Origin: Pseudonocardia ammonioxydans
GTDB taxonomy: Bacteria > Actinomycetota > Actinomycetes > Mycobacteriales > Pseudonocardiaceae
DNA length: 64,000 nt
Assembly: GCF_900115005.1 (NCBI RefSeq)
Contig: NZ_FOUY01000005.1
Coordinates: forward strand, 62,001-126,000
Direction: 5' to 3'
Position numbers and translations under genes: made by a program. The notes under the pieces were generated by a model. The model was not told the DNA's origin. It saw only the letters and a list, made by a program, of their open reading frames with translations, and ran no database searches. This document shows, one piece after another, positions 34,269-42,533 of the stretch (positions within the stretch are counted from its first letter, which is position 1; the number at the start of each line of letters is the position of its first letter).

Positions 34269-35255
34269 GACGGCCCGGCCGACCTCCTGCGGACGTTCGA
34301 TCTGGGCCACGTGCCCGGTGCCGGGCAGCACGACCAGGCGCGAACCGGGCAGCGCGGCCGCGGTGCGGCGGGCCAGCCGCGGCGTCACGACCCGGTCCGC
34401 CCCGCCCCAGATCACCAGCGTCGGCACCCGGACCCGGGCCGCCCGCCGCCACACCGAGCGGCCGGCCCACAGCGCGAGCAGCCCGCGGGTCGCGGCGTCG
34501 GTCGCCTCGGTGGCCCACGGCAGCGTCGCGCGGTGCGCGTGCTCGGTGACCAGCTCCTCGAGCCGGCGCTCGGACCCGCGCGCCGGGTCGGCGAAGCACA
34601 CCTTCACGATCCGTTCGGCCTTGTCGCGCAGCGGCTCCGCGGCCAGTGCGCGGCGGGCGCCACGCCCGAGCAGCGGCACCATCGCCAGCGCCATCCGCGG
34701 GTCGGAGAGCCGGCGCGGGTCCGGGCGCAGGTCCGGCATCGCCGGGGAGATCAGCGTCAGCGACCGGACCAGCTCCGGACGGCGGGCGGCGATCGTCATG
34801 CTGATCAGCCCGCCGAGGGAGTTGCCGACCAGGTGCACCGGGCCGCCGCCGCGCCCGTCGCGGGCACACTGCTCCCGTCGTCCGGCCAGCCAGCACAGCA
34901 GCGCGTCCGTCATGCCGTCCGGGGTGAAGTCGCGCGCCGCCGTCGGCTCGGACAGGCCGAACCCGGGCAGGTCGACCGCCAGGCCGGGTGCGCGCGTGCC
35001 GAGCAGGCCCGCGAGGTCGGTCCAGTTGGTCGCCGAACCGGCCAGGCCGTGCACGTAGACGGCCTCGGTGTCGCCCTCGCCCGGGCTCTCGCGCACGTGC
35101 AGCGACACCCCGCCCGCGGTGACCGTGCGCCCCGGCCACGGCGCCCGGTCCACCGGCAGTTCGCCGAGCGTCGCGGGGTCGGCGAGGGGCGCGTCCGGCG
35201 CCGGCACCGGCCCGGTGACGGGTGGCTGAACGGGGAGCGACGTGCCGGCGACCAT
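34245..35255 (-). CDS. Alpha/beta hydrolase
   Basis: 336 residues from the ATG at 35255. The catalytic triad is visible: nucleophile elbow HLVGNSLGGLISM, acid in VIWGGADRVVTPR and histidine in LPGTGHVAQIERP. The oxyanion region is VYVHGLAGSATNWTDLAGLL. Typical alpha/beta-hydrolase length. M. tuberculosis has the hydrolase LipV in the same neighbourhood, but orthology is not proven. Substrate unknown. Same strand as moeZ with a 127-bp gap. Confidence 0.85.
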   Translation of the reverse strand: MVAGTSLPVQPPVTGPVPAPDAPLADPATLGELPVDRAPWPGRTVTAGGVSLHVRESPGEGDTEAVYVHGLAGSATNWTDLAGLLGTRAPGLAVDLPGFGLSEPTAARDFTPDGMTDALLCWLAGRREQCARDGRGGGPVHLVGNSLGGLISMTIAARRPELVRSLTLISPAMPDLRPDPRRLSDPRMALAMVPLLGRGARRALAAEPLRDKAERIVKVCFADPARGSERRLEELVTEHAHRATLPWATEATDAATRGLLALWAGRSVWRRAARVRVPTLVIWGGADRVVTPRLARRTAAALPGSRLVVLPGTGHVAQIERPQEVGRAVAGLWDEA

Positions 35256-35431
35256 CCCACCAGGATGACGTGTCGGCGACGGCGACGCCCACCCCCGTGA
35301 TCCGCGACCCCGGCCCCGGGCACGCGTGGTCACCGTGCGTCCCGACACGCCCACGGAGCGCAACGGGATCGCCGGTCACGCGTTGTACCCGACGGGACGG
35401 ACGGTCGCCGCACACCGGCACGGGAGGACGC

Positions 35432-36349
35432 ATGAGGCGGATCGCGGGGTCGGCCGGCGCCCGGCTGGCCGGGTTCGGCGCCGCGTCGGTGCTCGTGTTC
35501 ACCGGCGCCTGGACCGCGGGCGGTGCGGTCGGCGCCCTCACCGCGGGTGCCCGGGAACCGGCCGGCGAGGAGCAGGCGCTGCCGGCCCGGCAGGCGTCGT
35601 CGGTGGCGGACGCGGAGCCGGGCGGGGTCCTGAGCACCACCGCCGGCTACACGCTGTCCCCCACCCGGCTGGTCTATCCGTGGCGGGAGGCGACCGAGGT
35701 CGAGTTCACCGTCACCGGGTCCGACGGGCTGCCGGTGACCCGCTTCGACGACCCCGGGGACGGGCGCCCGGAGCTGGACGTCGCCGTCGTCCGCCGCGAC
35801 GTCGCCGGCTACACCCGGCTGCGCGCGACCCGGGGCCCGGACGGGATCTGGCGGGCCCCGATGACCTTCCCCGGCGAGGGCGTCTGGCGGCTCTACGCCG
35901 GTTTCACCCCGACCGGCGGGCCCCGCGTCGACCTGGGCGCCGACGTGCACGTCCCGGGCCCCTACGGGGCCTTCCAGTTCCCGCGGGAGAACCGGTCGGG
36001 CAGCTGCGGCCACGGCGACCAGCAGGTCCGGGTCGACGGTGCGCTGCTGCCGGGCGGCCGGTCGCGGCTGTTCGTCACCGCGGCCCGCGACGGCGCCCCG
36101 GTCACCGACCTCGAACCCGTCGACGGCGGCGCGTTCGGGCGGATGACCGCCGTGCGGCAGGGCGACCTGGCCCGCTTCCCGGTCCGGCCCGAGGTCACCG
36201 GGGCCGGGCCGCAGGACCGGGCAGGCCCGGGCATCGCGTTCACCGCGTCGGTGCCCGCCGCCGGCAGCTACCGGCTGTTCCTGGACTACCGCTCCGGCGG
36301 CGAGCTGCGCTCCTGCGAGTTCACCCTGCCGACCGCCGCGGGGAGCTGA
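35432..36349 (+). CDS. Secreted metal-binding-type protein that lacks the family histidines
   Basis: 305 residues, ATG at 35432 with GGGAGGA upstream. A signal peptide or anchor spans about 8-38. The body has VEFTVTGSDGLPVTRFD, VAVVRRDVAGYTRLRATRG, WRLYAGFTPTGGPRVDLGAD, DGAPVTDLEPVDGGAFGRM, VRQGDLARFPVRPEV and YRLFLDYRSGGELRSCEF. This order matches a widespread actinobacterial secreted family that sits beside copper P-type ATPases and normally reads HLIVVRRDL.GF.HVHP and GAYGHLVALR..DLAYLHVHP (from memory). Here each of those histidines is replaced. Two cysteines (SGSCGHG, LRSCEF) could form a disulfide. Coupled to the pseudo-ATPase, four bases downstream. Confidence 0.75.
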   Translation: MRRIAGSAGARLAGFGAASVLVFTGAWTAGGAVGALTAGAREPAGEEQALPARQASSVADAEPGGVLSTTAGYTLSPTRLVYPWREATEVEFTVTGSDGLPVTRFDDPGDGRPELDVAVVRRDVAGYTRLRATRGPDGIWRAPMTFPGEGVWRLYAGFTPTGGPRVDLGADVHVPGPYGAFQFPRENRSGSCGHGDQQVRVDGALLPGGRSRLFVTAARDGAPVTDLEPVDGGAFGRMTAVRQGDLARFPVRPEVTGAGPQDRAGPGIAFTASVPAAGSYRLFLDYRSGGELRSCEFTLPTAAGS

Positions 36350-36353
36350 GCCG

Positions 36354-38603
36354 GTGCTCCGTTCCCCGCTCGTCCCGGCGGCGGTCGCCGCCGGCCTGGC
36401 GCTGCTGCTGCCGGCCCTCGCCGCGGTCGTGCCCCTCCTCTTCCCGATCGGTCTGCCCCCGACAGCGGCGGCCGTGCTGAGGGCGGTGGGCGTGGCGGCG
36501 GCCGTGGTGGTCGTCGCCGGGGCCGGGTGGGACGGCCACCGGCGCGCGGTTCACGCGCTGCGCGCGGGTGCGGTGACCGCCGACGCCGGCGTCTCCCTCG
36601 CGACCCTCCCGGCCCTCGCCTGGTCGGTCCCGGCCCTGCTCGCCCCGGCCGCCGTCCCCGGCCCGGACGCCGCACCCGGACCCCTCACGCTGCTCGGCGG
36701 GCCGGCGCTGCTGCCGGGCACCGCGGCCGTGCTGACCGTGGTCGCGATCGTCGTGCAGCGCACCGGTCGCGAGCCCCGCGGGGCCGGCACGACCCGGGAG
36801 TGGGTCCGGCCGGGAGGTCGGCGGAACCCGGGGCAGGACGCCCTGGGCTCCGCCGCCGACCGGTGGAGCGCCCGGATCGTCCCGGCGGCCGCGCTGGCCG
36901 CCCTCGCCGTGACCGGGTTCCACGTGGGTGCCGGCGCCGGGTGGACGACGGCGGTCCCGGCCGGGATCGCCGTGCTGCTCGCGGCCTGCCCGGTCGCGCT
37001 GCTCGCCGCCGTACCGGCCGCCGTGCGGGCCGCGGACCGGGCGGGCGGCCCGGACGTGCGCCTCCCGCTCCCGGCGCCGGGCGGGACCGGGCACCCGGCC
37101 GGACCGGGACCGTTCCCGCACCGGGGACGGCCGGTCGCCGGGGCTCGCGCCGACGGCGGACGCGCCGGCCACGAGCCCGCCGTCGCACGCCGGTACGCGC
37201 CCGCGGCGCCCGCCGGACCGGCCGTCCCCCGGGCCGGGCACCGGCCGGCAGTCCCCGCGTCCGCCGGCGTTCCCGCCCGGTTCGACCCGGTCGGCTGGAC
37301 CGACCCGACCGGCGGGCCCCGCCCGGCGGAACGGGTGGACACCGTCGCCCTCGCCGGACCGGACGTGCTCACCGGCACCGCACCGGGCCCGGTCGCCGTA
37401 CATCCCGCACGCGGTGAGGATCCGGCGACGGTGCTGCGGCTGGCCGGATCGGTCGCGGCCGCGGCCCGGCCGGGTTCCGACCTCGCCCCGCTCGCCCGGG
37501 CGCTGGCCGAGGTGGCACCCGGCGAGCTCCCGGAGGTCGCCGAGGCCGACGAGCAGCCCGGGCTGGGCATGTCGGGGCTGGTGGCCGAGCTGGTGGCGGC
37601 AGCGCCTCGGCCGGGCGGGCGGGCCGACGGCGACGCCGCGACGGCGGGGACCGCGGTCGGCGTGACGGACCGGACCCGCGCCACGATCGTCGCGCACGCC
37701 GTGCTGCTCGGCTCCCCGGACTGGCTGCTCGAGCACGGCATCCGGCTGCCCGCGGGGATCGCAGCCGACCGGGAACGTGCCGAGGCCCACGGCCGCGCGG
37801 TCGTCGCCGTCGCCTGGGACGGGGCCGCCCGCGCCGTCCTCGCGCTCACCCGTGCCCCGCACCCGGACGCCGCGGCCGGGGTGGCGGCGCTGCGGGCCGC
37901 CGGGATCGAACCGGTGTTCCTGAGCCCCGACGAGGACGGTGCCGCCCGCGCGCTCGCCGCGGCCGCCGGCCTGGACCCGGCCGACCCGGACGCCGTGCGG
38001 CCGGGGCTGGACGCCGCGGGCCGCGCCGCGGCCGTCGCCGGGTTGCGGGTGCGGGGCCGGACCGTCGCGGTCGCGGCCGAGCCGGGGAGCGACGCCGCGG
38101 CGCTGACCGGCGCGGATCTCGCGATCCGGCTCGTCCCGCACGGGTCCGTCCCGAGCGCGGCCCCGGCTACGGCCCCGGCTCCAGCTACGGCGCCGGCTTC
38201 GACTCCGGCTTCGGCTTCGGCTTCGGCTTCGACTCCGGCTTCGACTCCGGCTTCGACTCCGGCCACGGCCACGGCCACGAACGGCTCGGCCGACCCGGTG
38301 GACTCGGTGGACCCGACGGACCCGATGAACCCAGCGGACCCGGGCACCCCGGACGATCCGGTCGCCCCGCTTCCGGTCGCCCCGACCGGATCGGCGAGGA
38401 TCGTCGTCCGGGGCGGTCCCGCCGAGGTGGCCGTGGCCCTCGTGCTGGCCCGCCGGGCCCGCGCGCACGCCCGCACGGGGGTGCTCGGGGCGCTCGGCAT
38501 CGCCGCGCTCGCGACCGTGGCCGCGGTGGCCGGGGCACCCGGCCCGCTGGTCGCCGCGGTGCCCGTGCTGGCCGCCGTCGCGCTGCGTGCGCGGCGGCTG
38601 TAG
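36354..38603 (+). CDS. P-type ATPase-like pseudoenzyme
   Basis: 749 residues, intact frame, GTG four bases after the upstream stop. The scaffold is that of a P1B metal ATPase: WDGHRRAVHALRAGAVTADA (where families have RHG..TMD), LLAACPVALLAAVPAAVRAA (C212-P213 of the CPx helix), VDTVALAGPDVLTG at 329-341, GLGMSGLV, VLLGSPDWLLEHGI, GVAALRAAGIEPVFLSPDED and a final helix pair. The phosphorylation motif DKTGTLT is replaced by AGPDVLT, TGDN by SPDED, and GDGxND by AEPGSD (575-580). The actuator domain with TGES is reduced to about 30 residues. Disordered inserts lie near 225-325 and 600-665. It cannot pump by the normal cycle; a binding or regulatory role is possible. Confidence 0.8.
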   Translation: MLRSPLVPAAVAAGLALLLPALAAVVPLLFPIGLPPTAAAVLRAVGVAAAVVVVAGAGWDGHRRAVHALRAGAVTADAGVSLATLPALAWSVPALLAPAAVPGPDAAPGPLTLLGGPALLPGTAAVLTVVAIVVQRTGREPRGAGTTREWVRPGGRRNPGQDALGSAADRWSARIVPAAALAALAVTGFHVGAGAGWTTAVPAGIAVLLAACPVALLAAVPAAVRAADRAGGPDVRLPLPAPGGTGHPAGPGPFPHRGRPVAGARADGGRAGHEPAVARRYAPAAPAGPAVPRAGHRPAVPASAGVPARFDPVGWTDPTGGPRPAERVDTVALAGPDVLTGTAPGPVAVHPARGEDPATVLRLAGSVAAAARPGSDLAPLARALAEVAPGELPEVAEADEQPGLGMSGLVAELVAAAPRPGGRADGDAATAGTAVGVTDRTRATIVAHAVLLGSPDWLLEHGIRLPAGIAADRERAEAHGRAVVAVAWDGAARAVLALTRAPHPDAAAGVAALRAAGIEPVFLSPDEDGAARALAAAAGLDPADPDAVRPGLDAAGRAAAVAGLRVRGRTVAVAAEPGSDAAALTGADLAIRLVPHGSVPSAAPATAPAPATAPASTPASASASASTPASTPASTPATATATNGSADPVDSVDPTDPMNPADPGTPDDPVAPLPVAPTGSARIVVRGGPAEVAVALVLARRARAHARTGVLGALGIAALATVAAVAGAPGPLVAAVPVLAAVALRARRL
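38195..38262. repeat. 6/12-bp tandem repeat GGCTTC/GGCTTCGACTCC
   Basis: About five 12-bp units made of GGCTTCGACTCC and GGCTTCGGCTTC, inside the pseudo-ATPase gene. It encodes TPASASAS-type residues between the remnant GDGxND region and the last two helices, a likely slippage-prone expansion. Confidence 0.8.
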
Positions 38604-38716
38604 CCAGGCACCGGAGTCCGCTCGCCGGGCGGCGCGGCGCCCCGCTCACGGAGTGTTCGAATTCCCGGTTACCTGCGGGTAGGGTGACCCCACACCGGGT
38701 GAAAGGTAGGGGGCCG

Positions 38717-39379
38717 ATGACCGGAACCGCCACGCCGCGGGGCGCACGACTGTCCCGTGGGGCGCGGCGCGCGCAACTGTTGCTTGCCGCTCGCGACGTC
38801 TTCGCCGACCAGGGCTATCACGCCGCCGCGATGGACGACATCGCCGAGCGGGCCGGGGTCAGCAAGCCGGTGCTCTACCAGCACTTCCCCGGGAAGCTGG
38901 AGCTGTACCAGGCGCTGCTCACGACGTACGCGGAAGAGCTCGTCGAGCGGGTCTCCGGGGCCATCGACCGCACCCAGGACAACAAGGAACGGGTGCAGGC
39001 CGCCGTCGCGGCCTACTTCGACTTCGTGGCCGGCGAGGGCCGCGCCTACCGCCTGGTGTTCGAGTCGGACCTGCGCGGCGACGCCGAGGCCGCCGCCCTC
39101 GTCGAGAGCGCGCTGGACCGCTGCATCGACGCGGTCGCGGGTGCGGTGACCACCGACGCCGGCCTGGACCACGACCGGGCACGCCTGCTCGCCGTCGGTC
39201 TCGTGGGGCTCAGCCAGGTGGGGGCCCAGTACTGGCTGGACTCCGAGCAGCGGGTGCCCCGCGACGAGGCCGTCGCCCTCATGGCCTCGCTGGCCTGGCG
39301 CGGCATCGCCGGGTTCCCCAAGCTGAACGACAACCCCGAGGATCCCGGGAGCACGGGAAGCACCGAGCAGGGGGCCTGA
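38717..39379 (+). CDS. TetR-family regulator (Rv3208-like)
   Basis: 220 residues from the ATG at 38717, with AGGTAGGGGG just upstream. HTH domain: RRAQLLLAARDVFADQGYHA, MDDIAERAGVSKPVLYQHFP. The ligand domain contains YRLVFESDLRGD and LVGLSQVGAQYWLDSEQ. The neighbouring order (MoeZ, TetR, DUF3107, ferritin-like, RNA helicase) follows Rv3206c-Rv3211, where the TetR is Rv3208. Ligand and targets unknown; no clear operator palindrome is seen at its own promoter. Confidence 0.9.
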   Translation: MTGTATPRGARLSRGARRAQLLLAARDVFADQGYHAAAMDDIAERAGVSKPVLYQHFPGKLELYQALLTTYAEELVERVSGAIDRTQDNKERVQAAVAAYFDFVAGEGRAYRLVFESDLRGDAEAAALVESALDRCIDAVAGAVTTDAGLDHDRARLLAVGLVGLSQVGAQYWLDSEQRVPRDEAVALMASLAWRGIAGFPKLNDNPEDPGSTGSTEQGA

Positions 39380-39398
39380 GCGCTCCGCACGACGGTCC

Positions 39399-39426
39399 GG
39401 CGCCGGTCCCCTGGGTCGCCGGCGCC
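39399..39426. terminator. Hairpin between tetR and hydrolase genes
   Basis: GGCGCCGG (39399-39406) pairs with CCGGCGCC (39419-39426), loop of 12 bases. It lies between convergent gene ends. The stem is short, so the assignment is moderate. Confidence 0.4.
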
Positions 39427-39437
39427 CCGGGCGGCGT

Positions 39438-40376
39438 TCAGGCCGCGGGGGCGACGACGGCGTGGCGCACCAGTGCGGCGATCCGGGCCGCGACGCCGCC
39501 GACGCGCTCGACCGGGAGCATGTGCCCCGCGTCGGGGAACACCGTGAGCCCTGCCCGCGGGAGCCGGTCCCGGATCCGGCGGGCGAAGCGGGGCGGGGTG
39601 AGCCGGTCGCGGGAGCCGACCATGATCTCGACCGGGCGCCCGTCGAACGTCGCGAGCGCCTCGTCGCGCTCGTGCTCGGTCAGGGTCGGGGTGAATCCGG
39701 AGATCGTCGTCGGGCGGCAGCCGGCGATCGCCGCACACGTCGTGCGCACCGCCAGCGGGTCCGGGTGCCGGCCCAGCAACAGCGGCTGCAGACCCGCCCG
39801 CAGCAGCGCGGGCCGGGCGGTGAGCGAGCGCCGGTCGGTCCACAGCGCGCTCGTCGTCAGCCGGTCCTTGCCGGTCAGGAACATCGTGGCGGGCAGCCCG
39901 GACATGCCGAGCGTGGCGGCGGCGCCGAGCCCGCCGCTGGCCGTCGCGACGAGCGCCACCCCGCTCACCCGGGACCGCACCAGCTCCGGATGGCGCTGCG
40001 CGAGCGTCATCGTCGTCATGCCGCCCATCGAGTGCCCGGCGATCACCAGCGGTCCGGAGGGGACGAGCTGCTCGATCACCTCGGCCATGTCGTCGGCGAG
40101 CCGGTCGAGGGTCTTGTCCGCGTCCGGGGTGTCGTCGGACCGGCCGTGCGCGCGATGGTCGTAGCGGATCACCCGCGCCGGCGGGCTCCCGGCGGCACCC
40201 CCGGAGCCGACGGCGAGCGCGTCGGCGACGGGGGCCCAGCAGCGCTCGTCGAGCGTCCAGCCGTGCGCCAGCAGCACCGTCACCGGCGCGGACGGCGGAC
40301 CGGACTCGCACACGTGCAACCCGGTTCCGTCCCGGGTGACGATCCGCTCCGCCGATCGACGCTCTGTTCCGGGCAC
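39438..40376 (-). CDS. Alpha/beta hydrolase under divergent TetR control
   Basis: 312 residues from the GTG at 40376, chosen for the AAGGAGGA five bases upstream. Catalytic elements: LLAHGWTLDERCWAPVADAL (oxyanion region), VIAGHSMGGMTTMTLAQRHP (Ser nucleophile), EIMVGSRDRLTPP (Asp) and FPDAGHMLPVERV (His). Substrate unknown. Its ribosome-binding region lies against two tandem operator palindromes shared with the divergent TetR gene, so it is the likely target of that regulator. Confidence 0.9.
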   Translation of the reverse strand: MPGTERRSAERIVTRDGTGLHVCESGPPSAPVTVLLAHGWTLDERCWAPVADALAVGSGGAAGSPPARVIRYDHRAHGRSDDTPDADKTLDRLADDMAEVIEQLVPSGPLVIAGHSMGGMTTMTLAQRHPELVRSRVSGVALVATASGGLGAAATLGMSGLPATMFLTGKDRLTTSALWTDRRSLTARPALLRAGLQPLLLGRHPDPLAVRTTCAAIAGCRPTTISGFTPTLTEHERDEALATFDGRPVEIMVGSRDRLTPPRFARRIRDRLPRAGLTVFPDAGHMLPVERVGGVAARIAALVRHAVVAPAA

Positions 40377-40391
40377 CGCATCCTCCTTGCC

Positions 40392-40422
40392 GTTACCGTC
40401 GGTAACGGTTACCACTGGTAAC
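40392..40422. promoter_or_regulatory. Tandem TetR operators GTTACC-N3-GGTAAC
   Basis: GTTACCGTCGGTAAC (40392-40406) and GTTACCACTGGTAAC (40408-40422) are two perfect 15-bp palindromes spaced 16 bp centre to centre. They lie between the divergent hydrolase (start 40376) and TetR (start 40423 or 40432) genes. Binding by a TetR dimer pair would shut both genes. The first palindrome extends to CGTTACCG-T-CGGTAACG. Confidence 0.85.
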
Positions 40423-41133
40423 GTGCCGCAGGTGCAGAGGGATGTCAAGCCGGACGCGCGCTCGCGCCGCCGGGAGGAACGCCGGACCGAGATGGTCGAG
40501 GCGGCCGTCGAGGCGATCCGCGAGCACGGGCCCGGCGTGTCGGTCGCGCAGATCGCCGCCGCGGCCGGCATCACGAAGCCGGTGCTCTACCGGCACTTCA
40601 CCGACCGTGCGGACCTGCAGCGCGCCGTCGGCGAGCGGGCCGCGGACATGCTCATGGAACGGATCTACCCAGTCCTCGCCGTCGAGGCCGAGCCGGTCGA
40701 GCACGTCGCCGCCGTGATCGACGCGTTCCTCGGCGGGATCGAGGACGAGCCGCAGCTCTACCGCTTCGTCGTGGCCAACCCGGCCGAGCCGGCCCCCGGT
40801 GCGGAGATCGTCGAGGACGTCCAGGGGCGGATCGCCGCGCTGCTGGCCACCCTGATCGGCGAGCGGCTGCGCGCCGAGGGACGCGACTCCGGCGGCGCCG
40901 AGGCCTGGGCGCGCGGACTGATCGGGATGGTGCAGTCGGCGGGCGAGTGGTGGCTGGACCGGCGCACGATGAGCCGCGAGTCGCTCACCGGCTACCTGTC
41001 CGCGCTGATCTGGGGCGGGATCGCCGGGGTCGCCGGGCTCGACGCGCCGGGGGCCGACGCCGAGGTCCTGCGGCTGTTCCCGGTCCCGGACCCGCCGGCC
41101 GGGACCGCTGCCGGCACCCCACCGGCCCGGTAG
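40423..41133 (+). CDS. TetR-family regulator with tandem operators
   Basis: 236 residues if started at the GTG at 40423, directly after the operator; GTG 40432 would shorten it by three. Neither has a strong Shine-Dalgarno, so a leaderless transcript is possible. HTH: RRTEMVEAAVEAIREHGPGV, VAQIAAAAGITKPVLYRHF. The ligand domain ends in a P/A/T-rich tail. It is expected to repress itself and the divergent hydrolase; the inducer may be a substrate of the hydrolase. Confidence 0.88.
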   Translation: MPQVQRDVKPDARSRRREERRTEMVEAAVEAIREHGPGVSVAQIAAAAGITKPVLYRHFTDRADLQRAVGERAADMLMERIYPVLAVEAEPVEHVAAVIDAFLGGIEDEPQLYRFVVANPAEPAPGAEIVEDVQGRIAALLATLIGERLRAEGRDSGGAEAWARGLIGMVQSAGEWWLDRRTMSRESLTGYLSALIWGGIAGVAGLDAPGADAEVLRLFPVPDPPAGTAAGTPPAR

Positions 41134-41158
41134 CGCCGGGTTCCGGACCGAGGCGCAA

Positions 41159-41204
41159 ACGGCGCCGGGCCCGTCCCCGCGATGGGGGCCGGGCCCGGCG
41201 CCGT
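41159..41204. terminator. Bidirectional hairpin terminator
   Basis: ACGGCGCCGGGCCC (41159-41172) pairs perfectly with GGGCCCGGCGCCGT (41191-41204), and the stem continues inward with one mismatch to about 19 pairs. It lies between the ends of the TetR gene (+) and the DUF3107 gene (-). Confidence 0.75.
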
Positions 41205-41216
41205 CGTCCTGCGCGG

Positions 41217-41447
41217 TCAGCCGCCCAGGCCGAACCCGACCTTGCGCTCCTCGGCCGGGCCGATCTCCACGTAGGCGATCCGCGCGACCGGCACGACGAA
41301 CCGGTTGCCCTGGTCGTCGGTGAGGTTCAGCAGCCCGTCGTCGGACTTCATCGCCCCGCTCACCAGCTGGGCCACCTCGTCCGGCGTGCTGTCACTGGAC
41401 ACCACGAGCTCCCGCGGGGTCTCCGCGATGCCGATCTTGACCTTCAC
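41217..41447 (-). CDS. DUF3107 protein (TB9.4-like)
   Basis: 76 residues, GTG start with GGGAGGT upstream. MKVKIGIAETPRELVVSSD, LLNLTDDQGNRFVVPVARI and YVEIGPAEERKVGFG match DUF3107 (Rv3208A, TB9.4). Function is unknown; it is widely conserved in actinobacteria beside a TetR gene and an RNA helicase, as here. Confidence 0.92.
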   Translation of the reverse strand: MKVKIGIAETPRELVVSSDSTPDEVAQLVSGAMKSDDGLLNLTDDQGNRFVVPVARIAYVEIGPAEERKVGFGLGG

Positions 41448-41509
41448 CGGTGGACCTCCCGATCCATCACCTCATGCTTCTTGCCGGCGCCAGGTTAGTC
41501 GAGATCGGC

Positions 41510-42166
41510 TCAGGACAGCCCGAGCCTGCCCATCCGTTTGCCGTGTGCCGACTGCACCGTCTTGATCAGCCCGGCGACGCCGCCCTTCTCGCCGGAGCCG
41601 AGCACGATGAACTCGGCCAGCTCGTCGCGCTCGGCGACGACCCGCTGGGCGTGCGTGACGGCCTCACCCAGCAGCCGTCGCCCCCACAGGGCCAGGCGGT
41701 CGCGCTGGGCCGGGTTGGCCGCGCAGGCGGCCCGGACCTCGCGCTCGGCGAAGGCCGAGTGCCCGGTGTCGGCGAGCACCCTGCGGACGAGCTCCCCCGT
41801 CCCGGGGTCGACCCAGCCCGCGACCTCGCGGTAGAAGTCGGCACCGAGGCCGTCCCCGAGGTAGGCCTTGACCAGCGACTCCAGCCAGCTCCGCGGGGCG
41901 GTGGAGGCGTGGTAGCTGTCGATGAGCGCCACGAACGGTGCCATCGCGTCGGCGATCGCGACGCCGGAGCCGCCGAGGTACTCCTCGATGAGGCGGAAGT
42001 GACCGATCTCCGCGGCGGCCATCGTGGACAGCTGCGCCCGGCCGGCCAGGGTCGGCGCGGCCCGGGCGTCCTCGGCGAGCCGGTCGAACGCCGAGAGCTC
42101 GCCGTAGGCGAGCACGCCCAGCAGCTCGACGGTCGCCGGGGCCGGCCCGCCGGCTTCGGTGCTCAT
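41510..42166 (-). CDS. Ferritin-like MiaE_2-type protein
   Basis: 218 residues from the ATG at 42166. All-helical, with carboxylate/histidine pairs expected for a di-iron four-helix bundle: LGVLAYGELSAFDRLAEDA, TMAAAEIGHFRLIEEYL, ADTGHSAFAEREVRAACA and EAVTHAQRVVAERDELAEFI. It resembles the actinobacterial MiaE-like family (Rv3210c). Whether it hydroxylates tRNA is unproven. It is divergent from the RNA helicase gene. Confidence 0.82.
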   Translation of the reverse strand: MSTEAGGPAPATVELLGVLAYGELSAFDRLAEDARAAPTLAGRAQLSTMAAAEIGHFRLIEEYLGGSGVAIADAMAPFVALIDSYHASTAPRSWLESLVKAYLGDGLGADFYREVAGWVDPGTGELVRRVLADTGHSAFAEREVRAACAANPAQRDRLALWGRRLLGEAVTHAQRVVAERDELAEFIVLGSGEKGGVAGLIKTVQSAHGKRMGRLGLS

Positions 42167-42533
42167 GGGCGTCACCTTAACCGGGCCGGCCGGGCCGCCC
42201 CGGCGGCGCCGATCCAGACGGCCCCGGTGGCCCGGCGAGCACCGACGCGAGCCATCTCACCGTGCACCACCCGGTCGCGCGGATCGTGCGATCGGGTCTC
42301 GCCGGGTACCATGCGGTCAGCGCGTCGCCGTGTGGAGGCCGACGTGCCCACCGCGCGGGAACCGGGTAACGGGGCGGGCGGCCCTCGAAGCGGCCGTACC
42401 ACGTCTCACCGGAGCCCGCACCCGACCTGGTGCGCGCAGCGCCTCGGCGGCTCTCCCGCCCGGTCCCCCGACGGACCCGGTGCCGGTCGACGAGCCACGC
42501 CACGGCTCCTGTGCGCGGAGAGAGGCGATCACC
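42167..42533 (+). promoter_or_regulatory. Promoter and long leader of the DEAD-box helicase gene
   Basis: 367 bases without a convincing gene. A good -10-like hexamer TACCAT lies at about 42307-42312; if used, the leader is about 210 bases. The leader ends with GGAGAGAGG (42518-42526). Long leaders are common for RNA helicase genes that are cold-regulated or autoregulated; no specific riboswitch is recognised. Confidence 0.45.

Noticed and set aside
36354-38603. P-type ATPase-like gene as a frameshifted pseudogene
   Set aside because: The frame is uninterrupted with normal codon bias; the motifs are substituted, not shifted, so it is reported as a pseudoenzyme instead.
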